Shown here: positions 59,637 to 64,000 of the stretch, piece by piece
Layout of the letters: each line of letters begins with the position of its first letter
Position numbering within the stretch: position 1 is the stretch's first letter
From: Lachnoclostridium sp. UBA1175
Lineage (GTDB): Bacteria; Bacillota; Clostridia; Lachnospirales; Lachnospiraceae
DNA length: 64,000 bases
Assembly (NCBI GenBank): GCA_002311665.1
Contig: DBYX01000014.1
Location: 59,228 to 123,227 of the forward strand
Direction: 5' to 3'
Notes under the pieces: generated by a model
Told to the model about the DNA's origin: nothing
What the model saw: only the letters and a program-made list of their open reading frames with translations
Database searches by the model: none
Made by a program: the position numbers and the translations under genes

Positions 59637-60707
59637 TCAAATTGCATACAAGCGAACCAGATTATTCAGATTGATCAGCTGCACGGACTGATCCTTCATA
59701 GGGAAAGGCTGAGAAGTAAGAACCATAACATGTCTCATTCCCTCGGGTATCATGGAAAGCAACTGAAATGCCGTGCGATTATTTCTGCGTGTCTGTGAGT
59801 AATACATTGTCATCAATGCTTCCGTGACCTTTTCCTCGGAATCTACGGATATCTTCTCGATCATTGTATTCTGTTCCGAATACCAGCTGTAAGAGAACAG
59901 AATGCCTTTGCGCGACAAGAACAATCCCAGTGAGAACATAAGATCGTAGTACGCATCCATCTGATGGTTGTCAGAATAATCGTTGCACAGAAAGATTTCA
60001 AAGGATTCTCCGATCACGTCGGAAAACTCTTTCGCCATCAGGTCACGCTGCTTAGCACTCAGTTTCCAATGAATCTGCTGCGGCCTGTCACCGAGCCGAT
60101 ATTCTCTGATCTCGAAAATCTCGGACGGATCGGAGCCTTTCGCAAATCTCTCATATAACGCTTCTTCGTTGGGAGCTCCGCCGGAACCGCTGATCGACTC
60201 ATCGATATCGATCTCAAGCGGCAGAACGATCAACTCAGCAGACTTATTCACACGGATTGTTTTGGAAACAAAGCCAAAGAGATCACTCAGCACGACTTTA
60301 TTCAGACTGATCAGATAGTTTCCGCAGTTCATCAGACGGAACGGTATCTCATAACGCAACTGTTCCTTCGGTGCTATATACAGATCATAATAGTGCTCCA
60401 CATCATTCGGGTTCAGGTTGTTAGACACACTGCAAGAGAAAACTGCGTGAGTCATCGGATACAAAGAATGATTGTCCGCTTTCAGAAAGAAAGACGTATT
60501 CTCCTCTCTGTTCAACACTCCGGATTTCGAATCCACAGAAAAACGTATCTTGATGCAGCTGATAAAGAAGAATATCACCGAAAGAACAGGCGCGATGATC
60601 AACGCAAACATAATCAGCAGGAATGCCGGATGATTATTGAACATATAAAGAAAAATCACCAGGGCAAGAAAGATGAAATATCTTATGTAAGCCAGAACCG
60701 TTCTCAT
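59637..60707 (-). CDS. DUF58 domain protein
   Basis: 356 residues with two N-terminal membrane segments (about 11-28 and 32-50) and a DUF58 region: GSDPSEIFEIREYRLGDRPQQIHWKLSAKQRDLMAKEF is the family signature (R-Y-x-x-G-D-x-x-x-x-I-x-W). A von Willebrand A-like fold follows (EIFLCNDYSDN). DUF58 proteins are thought to pair with MoxR ATPases to insert or assemble surface or metal-bearing proteins. It lies 11 bases after moxR and 24 before the transglutaminase gene. Confidence 0.88.
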   Translation of the reverse strand: MRTVLAYIRYFIFLALVIFLYMFNNHPAFLLIMFALIIAPVLSVIFFFISCIKIRFSVDSKSGVLNREENTSFFLKADNHSLYPMTHAVFSCSVSNNLNPNDVEHYYDLYIAPKEQLRYEIPFRLMNCGNYLISLNKVVLSDLFGFVSKTIRVNKSAELIVLPLEIDIDESISGSGGAPNEEALYERFAKGSDPSEIFEIREYRLGDRPQQIHWKLSAKQRDLMAKEFSDVIGESFEIFLCNDYSDNHQMDAYYDLMFSLGLFLSRKGILFSYSWYSEQNTMIEKISVDSEEKVTEALMTMYYSQTRRNNRTAFQLLSMIPEGMRHVMVLTSQPFPMKDQSVQLINLNNLVRLYAI

Positions 60708-60718
60708 ACCTCTCCTGT

Positions 60719-61645
60719 TCAGATCTTCGGCACCTTGATCTCATCGGTCAACTGCGCAAGCACCTGCTCCACCTCCGTGTTCTTCGCCTTCGCCTTTGTG
60801 CTGAGAACAATACGATGCGAAACCGTGCACGGAAGAACGGAAAGCACATCTTCAACGGTTACGAATTTTCGACCGTTCATATAAGCGTAAGCTTTTGACA
60901 TACGAAGGATTGCCTTCGTTCCGCGGGGGCTGATACCCATAAGGATATTGTCGGAGTTTCTGGATGCCTCCGAAAGATTGACGATCATCTCATAGATCGC
61001 ATCATCTACAAAAGCATTTCTGGCTTCCTGTTGCATCTTGAGAAACTCTTCCAGAGAGATCACACAATTAACCGTATCATCTATCGCATCCGAGCGCAGA
61101 ATATCAACAGAGGAACGATGATCCGGATACCCCATGGAAAGCCTCACCATAAAGCGGTCCATCTGTGATTCCGGAAGTCGCTGCGTTCCTGCAGATCCGT
61201 ACGGATTCTGTGTCGCTATAACAAAAAACGGTTGCTTTACGGAGTGTACCTGTCCATCAACGGTAACCCTTCCCTCCTCCATCAACTCAAGCAGAGCGGA
61301 CTGCGTCTTTGGAGAGGTACGGTTGATCTCATCTGCCAGAAGAAGGTTGCATATTGCTGCACCCTCATGATACTCAAACACCTGCTTCTGTGCGTTATAC
61401 ATATTAAAACCGGTGATATCACTCGGCATTACATCCGGAGTAAACTGAACACGCCGATACTCAAGAGACATCGATTTTGAAATCGCAAGCGCAAGCGTAG
61501 TCTTGCCGACTCCCGGGATGTCCTCAAGCAGGATGTGACCGCCGGCCAACATTGTGCAGAGAACGGTTTGGATGATATCATCCTTGCCTTTTATATTCTT
61601 TCTGATCTCATTGATTATCTTTTGAATACGCTCGTCCAAATTCAC
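60719..61645 (-). CDS. MoxR-family AAA ATPase
   Basis: 308 residues. Walker A is LEDIPGVGKTTLAL, Walker B LLLADEINRTSPKTQSALLELMEE, sensor 1 ATQNPYGSAGTQRLPESQMDRF, sensor 2 GISPRGTKAIL; the set is typical of MoxR. These ATPases act as chaperones for protein complexes, here presumably with the DUF58 and transglutaminase partners encoded next. ATG at 61645, GGAGG (plus strand CCTCC at 61651-61655) as ribosome site. It is the promoter-proximal gene of the minus-strand operon. Confidence 0.93.
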   Translation of the reverse strand: MNLDERIQKIINEIRKNIKGKDDIIQTVLCTMLAGGHILLEDIPGVGKTTLALAISKSMSLEYRRVQFTPDVMPSDITGFNMYNAQKQVFEYHEGAAICNLLLADEINRTSPKTQSALLELMEEGRVTVDGQVHSVKQPFFVIATQNPYGSAGTQRLPESQMDRFMVRLSMGYPDHRSSVDILRSDAIDDTVNCVISLEEFLKMQQEARNAFVDDAIYEMIVNLSEASRNSDNILMGISPRGTKAILRMSKAYAYMNGRKFVTVEDVLSVLPCTVSHRIVLSTKAKAKNTEVEQVLAQLTDEIKVPKI

Positions 61646-61688
61646 AAACCTCCGAATACATTGTAAATGCGCATATCCTGTGAGTGAT

Positions 61689-61718
61689 ATTATACCATAC
61701 TTGCAGTGATATTGCCAA
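61689..61718 (-). promoter_or_regulatory. promoter of the moxR operon
   Basis: On the minus strand: TTGGCA (61718-61713), 18-base spacer, TATAAT (61694-61689), with an extended -10 TGG. About 45 bases before the moxR start. Confidence 0.82.
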
Positions 61719-61804
61719 TGATATCAACATATGGGTGAAGCAACGGATGACACGTTTGTGAAAATGCAGAATAATACGACAAAAGACTTCTTCGAACAAA
61801 GAAC

Positions 61805-61832
61805 TTGCAAAGAATATAGATATCAATATAAT
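61805..61832 (+). promoter_or_regulatory. promoter of the TtcA-like gene
   Basis: TTGCAA (61805-61810), 16-base spacer, TATAAT (61827-61832), 30 bases before the start codon. Confidence 0.7.
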
Positions 61833-61861
61833 ATAGAAAGCAGATCCTAAGGAGCATAACG

Positions 61862-62584
61862 ATGTATTTACAACAACTGTTGAGCAAAACAAGAAAAGCG
61901 ATCGATGATTATAATATGATCCGTGAAGGTGACAGGATTGCTGTCGGAATATCCGGTGGTAAAGACAGTCTGACACTGCTCTATGCATTGTCGGAACTCA
62001 GAAGATTTTATCCGCATCCATTCGATATCACGGCAATCAGCATCAACCTGGGATACGACATTGATTATACGGATGTGGAAGCACTGTGCCGTAAACTGAA
62101 TGTGGAATTCCGCGTTGTCACCACGGAGATCAAGACGATCATATTCGATGTTCGCAAAGAAGAAAATCCATGCAGCTTGTGTGCAAAGATGAGAAAAGGC
62201 GCATTCAATGATGCTGCCAAAGAGATGAACTGTAACAAAGCCGCATACGCTCATCACAAAGACGATGTTATAGAGACATTGCTTATGTCGCTGATCTATG
62301 AAGGACGCATTCACACGTTCTCTCCCGTAACGTATCTCGACAGAACCGACATCACGTTGATCCGGCCTCTGATCTATGTCAACGAGTGTGATGTCGCCGG
62401 TTTCGCCAACAAATACAGTCTTCCCGTCTTCCGCAATCCCTGCCCTGCAGACGGTTACACAAAACGGGAAGATACTAAGCAATTGATCAAGGAGCTGGAT
62501 CAGGAAGCTCCCGGTATCCGTGATCGCCTGTTCCGCGCTGTTTTGAACAGCAACCTCGATCCATGGAAGAAACCGCAGGAATAG
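61862..62584 (+). CDS. TtcA-like tRNA thiolation/PP-loop ATPase
   Basis: 240 residues of the TtcA/TtuA class. The PP-loop is GISGGKDSLTLL near residue 30. Cys residues in the NPCSLCAKMRKG stretch (CxxC) and NPCPADG are in the places used by TtcA to hold its iron-sulfur cluster. TtcA thiolates cytidine 32 of tRNA; TtuA-type relatives thiolate other bases, so the substrate is uncertain. AAGGAGC (61849-61855) precedes the ATG. It has its own promoter and is divergent from moxR. Confidence 0.85.
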   Translation: MYLQQLLSKTRKAIDDYNMIREGDRIAVGISGGKDSLTLLYALSELRRFYPHPFDITAISINLGYDIDYTDVEALCRKLNVEFRVVTTEIKTIIFDVRKEENPCSLCAKMRKGAFNDAAKEMNCNKAAYAHHKDDVIETLLMSLIYEGRIHTFSPVTYLDRTDITLIRPLIYVNECDVAGFANKYSLPVFRNPCPADGYTKREDTKQLIKELDQEAPGIRDRLFRAVLNSNLDPWKKPQE

Positions 62585-62634
62585 ATTAAAAGGATTAATC
62601 AATAGGAATAAATAAATCTATCAGTCAGTAAGCA

Positions 62635-63054
62635 TCAATAATCATAATACGGAACGAGCAACGTATAACCGTAATAGATCGTGTTGTTCTGAAGGCTGTT
62701 CGTACGCTTGATCTCACTCACATAATCCTTCATATTGCCGCACTCCGGCGTATAATAACGCTCCGCGATGCTCCAAAGGCTGTCTCCGTCCTCGACATAG
62801 ACTGAGGTAAGTTTCTTGGTGCGGTCGGAGCTTCCTTTTGCCTTTCCGAACATAGAGGCGAACGCAAACACAAATATCGCAACCAACAGAAGCATCACAG
62901 CGGCCACAAGAGTTCTTCTGTAAATTCTTTTCGTTCTTTTTGCATGTTCTTTCGCGACATCTCCCGCTCTTCTCAGATCGTCCGCGGTCATGGGAAATCT
63001 CAGCACTTTGTTATCAACATTGTTCTGCATCATCTTATTCCTTTCGTTATTCAA
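62635..63054 (-). CDS. LysM-domain membrane protein, YneA-like
   Basis: 139 residues. One membrane segment (about 47-67) after a basic region, then a C-terminal LysM domain (VEDGDSLWSIAERYY ... YGYTLLVPYYDY). This is the build of Bacillus YneA, an SOS-induced cell-division blocker, and it stands back to back with lexA like yneA does. SOS boxes in its promoter support DNA-damage control. Division inhibition itself is inference. The first residues are uncertain: the start at 63054 has GAAAGGAA upstream, and a later ATG at 63033 is possible. Confidence 0.82.
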   Translation of the reverse strand: MNNERNKMMQNNVDNKVLRFPMTADDLRRAGDVAKEHAKRTKRIYRRTLVAAVMLLLVAIFVFAFASMFGKAKGSSDRTKKLTSVYVEDGDSLWSIAERYYTPECGNMKDYVSEIKRTNSLQNNTIYYGYTLLVPYYDY

Positions 63055-63098
63055 AGATTCCCGTCACACATAATCAATATCCGAAGAGGCTTCAGCCT

Positions 63099-63112
63099 CG
63101 AACATTCGTTCG
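63099..63112 (-). promoter_or_regulatory. SOS box 1
   Basis: CGAACATTCGTTCG, a perfect gram-positive LexA site, just downstream of the -10 of the LysM gene. Confidence 0.9.
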
Positions 63113-63123
63113 TTTTCTTCGTC

Positions 63124-63152
63124 ATTATACGAACATTCGTTCGGATTGTCAA
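63124..63152 (-). promoter_or_regulatory. promoter of the LysM (YneA-like) gene
   Basis: Minus strand TTGACA (63152-63147), 17-base spacer, TATAAT (63129-63124): full consensus. The spacer contains a perfect SOS box (63130-63143), so LexA should shut it tightly. Confidence 0.9.
63130..63143 (-). promoter_or_regulatory. SOS box 2
   Basis: CGAACATTCGTTCG, identical to box 1, inside the -35/-10 spacer of the LysM gene promoter. Confidence 0.92.
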
Positions 63153-63171
63153 GTATTTTCCTTATAAAAAT

Positions 63172-63185
63172 CGAACAAATGTTTT
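63172..63185 (+). promoter_or_regulatory. SOS box 3
   Basis: CGAACAAATGTTTT, a good match to CGAAC-N4-GTTCG, upstream of the lexA promoter. Confidence 0.82.
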
Positions 63186-63219
63186 GCATAAACTTTGTGT
63201 ATTATGACGAACGAAAAAT

Positions 63220-63233
63220 CGAACAAATGTTTT
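63220..63233 (+). promoter_or_regulatory. SOS box 4
   Basis: CGAACAAATGTTTT, same as box 3, overlapping the lexA -35 hexamer. LexA autoregulation is expected. Confidence 0.87.
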
Positions 63234-63260
63234 GCTTTTTCTTCTCTCCTGTGTTACAAT
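63232..63260 (+). promoter_or_regulatory. lexA promoter
   Basis: TTGCTT (63232-63237), 17-base spacer, TACAAT (63255-63260), 48 bases before the lexA start. Confidence 0.75.
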
Positions 63261-63308
63261 GAAACCAGGATATGACATTGCTTCACTCGATTTGAAAGGA
63301 GAACTCCC

Positions 63309-63923
63309 ATGCCCGGTAAGATTACGAAAAAGCAGGAAGAGATCTTAAACTATATTAAGGAACAGATTCTCAAGAAGGGCTATCCGCCGTCGGTTCGCGA
63401 CATTTGCACCGCCGTGGATCTCCGTTCGACTTCCTCCGTCCACTCACATCTTGAGACCCTTGAGGAGAACGGTTACATCCGCAGAGACCCTGCCAAACCG
63501 CGCTGCATTGAGATCGTTGATGACTCCTTCCGTCTCACTGACCGCGAGCTTGTCAATGTTCCGGTTGTCGGCACGGTTGCCGCAGGTCAACCGATCCTGG
63601 CCGCGGAGCAGATCGTCGATTATTTCCCGATCCCTTCAGAGTATATGCCTAACGCCGAAACTTTCTTCCTTACCGTCAAGGGCGAGAGCATGATCAATGC
63701 CGGTATATTTGACGGTGACCGCATTCTGGTTAGAAAGCAGGAACACGCTTCGAACGGCGACATCGTCGTTGCTCTTGTAGATGACTCCGCTACAGTCAAG
63801 ACGTTTTATAAAGAACAGGGACATATTCGTCTGCAGCCGGAGAACGATACGATGTCTCCGATCATACTGAACGACTGCTCTATTCTCGGTGTTGTCATCG
63901 GTCTGTTCCGTTTCTATCGCTGA
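63309..63923 (+). CDS. lexA: SOS repressor LexA
   Basis: 204 residues, normal length. The N-terminal winged helix reads YPPSVRDICTAVDLRSTSSVHSHLETLEENGYI, the cleavage site is Ala92-Gly93 (TVAAGQP), and the serine/lysine dyad is Ser127 (GESMIN) and Lys164 (TVKTF). LexA represses DNA-damage genes until RecA filaments trigger its self-cleavage. AAAGGAG (63296-63302) precedes the ATG. It is divergent from the YneA-like gene with four SOS boxes in the 254-base gap, so both are under its control. 77 bases of no visible content follow to the window end. Confidence 0.96.
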   Translation: MPGKITKKQEEILNYIKEQILKKGYPPSVRDICTAVDLRSTSSVHSHLETLEENGYIRRDPAKPRCIEIVDDSFRLTDRELVNVPVVGTVAAGQPILAAEQIVDYFPIPSEYMPNAETFFLTVKGESMINAGIFDGDRILVRKQEHASNGDIVVALVDDSATVKTFYKEQGHIRLQPENDTMSPIILNDCSILGVVIGLFRFYR

Positions 63924-64000
63924 TAATACTCCTGTTGCTGTACCATTTAAGGGACTCGGCTAAGATTGTTCAAAGCTAGAAATGTTTTTTTAAACGCTTG

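Noticed and set aside
62585..62634. Bidirectional terminator between ttcA-like and LysM genes
   Set aside because: The gap is AT-rich but shows no stable GC-containing hairpin.

Overview
The window is core chromosome of a Gram-positive bacterium, most likely a clostridium of the Lachnospiraceae. This is inference from gene content and order: short HisG with HisZ, RecU, the rimP-nusA-ylxR-ylxQ-infB-rbfA block, YggS-SepF-LspA-RluD, gram-positive SOS boxes (CGAAC-N4-GTTCG), a THF riboswitch upstream of folT, and a LacZ/GH95/GH5 set typical of gut or rumen plant-fibre users. I found no rRNA, tRNA, IS element, prophage or CRISPR array.

Layout. 1-3332: 16S pseudouridine synthase (cut by the window edge), HAD phosphatase, an unknown membrane protein, an RluA-type pseudouridine synthase and RecU. 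3329-8704: a histidine operon (hisZ-hisG-hisD-hisB-hisIE) with a consensus promoter, an internal promoter before hisB and a small membrane protein at the end. hisC, hisA, hisF and hisH are not here. 8781-17652: the transcription/translation operon rimP to a truB-ribF fusion. 17711-23549: rpsO, a THF riboswitch, folT, two folC genes and a secreted or anchored GH5 cellulase. 23709-31540: pnp behind a long structured leader, then a beta-galactosidase and a GH95 fucosidase. 31559-40440: uppP, ftsK, mutL, miaA, an aluminium-resistance-type PLP enzyme and radC. 40473-48920: cell-shape block mreB-mreC-mreD-mrdA-minC-rodA and a D,D-carboxypeptidase. 49073-54039: P-loop protein, HlyD-like protein, yggS, sepF, lspA, rluD. 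54064-57120: AAA ATPase, BlaI-type repressor and tyrosine recombinase. 57117-61645 (minus strand): MoxR, DUF58 and transglutaminase. 61862-64000: TtcA-like enzyme, and a LysM protein divergent from lexA with four SOS boxes between them.

How the parts work together. The window is mainly housekeeping: RNA modification, ribosome assembly, histidine and folate supply, envelope growth and division, and DNA repair. The carbohydrate genes look inserted into this frame: folT-folC-folC-GH5 separates rpsO from pnp, which are often neighbours in Firmicutes, and lacZ-GH95 follows pnp.

Most interesting points: (1) HisIE carries an N-terminal HisA/HisF-like barrel in which both catalytic Asp positions are Asn and the phosphate-binding Gly motifs are lost; (2) TruB and RibF are fused in one 608-residue protein; (3) IF2 has a tandem repeat of about 44 residues in its N-terminal extension; (4) the pnp leader can fold into a closed multibranched RNA; (5) minC stands without minD or minE; (6) PBP2 has an insertion of about 250 residues; (7) UppP has lost three conserved serines; (8) a 9-bp palindrome fills the promoter spacer upstream of the BlaI-type gene, and a 13-bp inverted repeat precedes the recombinase gene. 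All functions are read from sequence motifs by eye; no database search was run.
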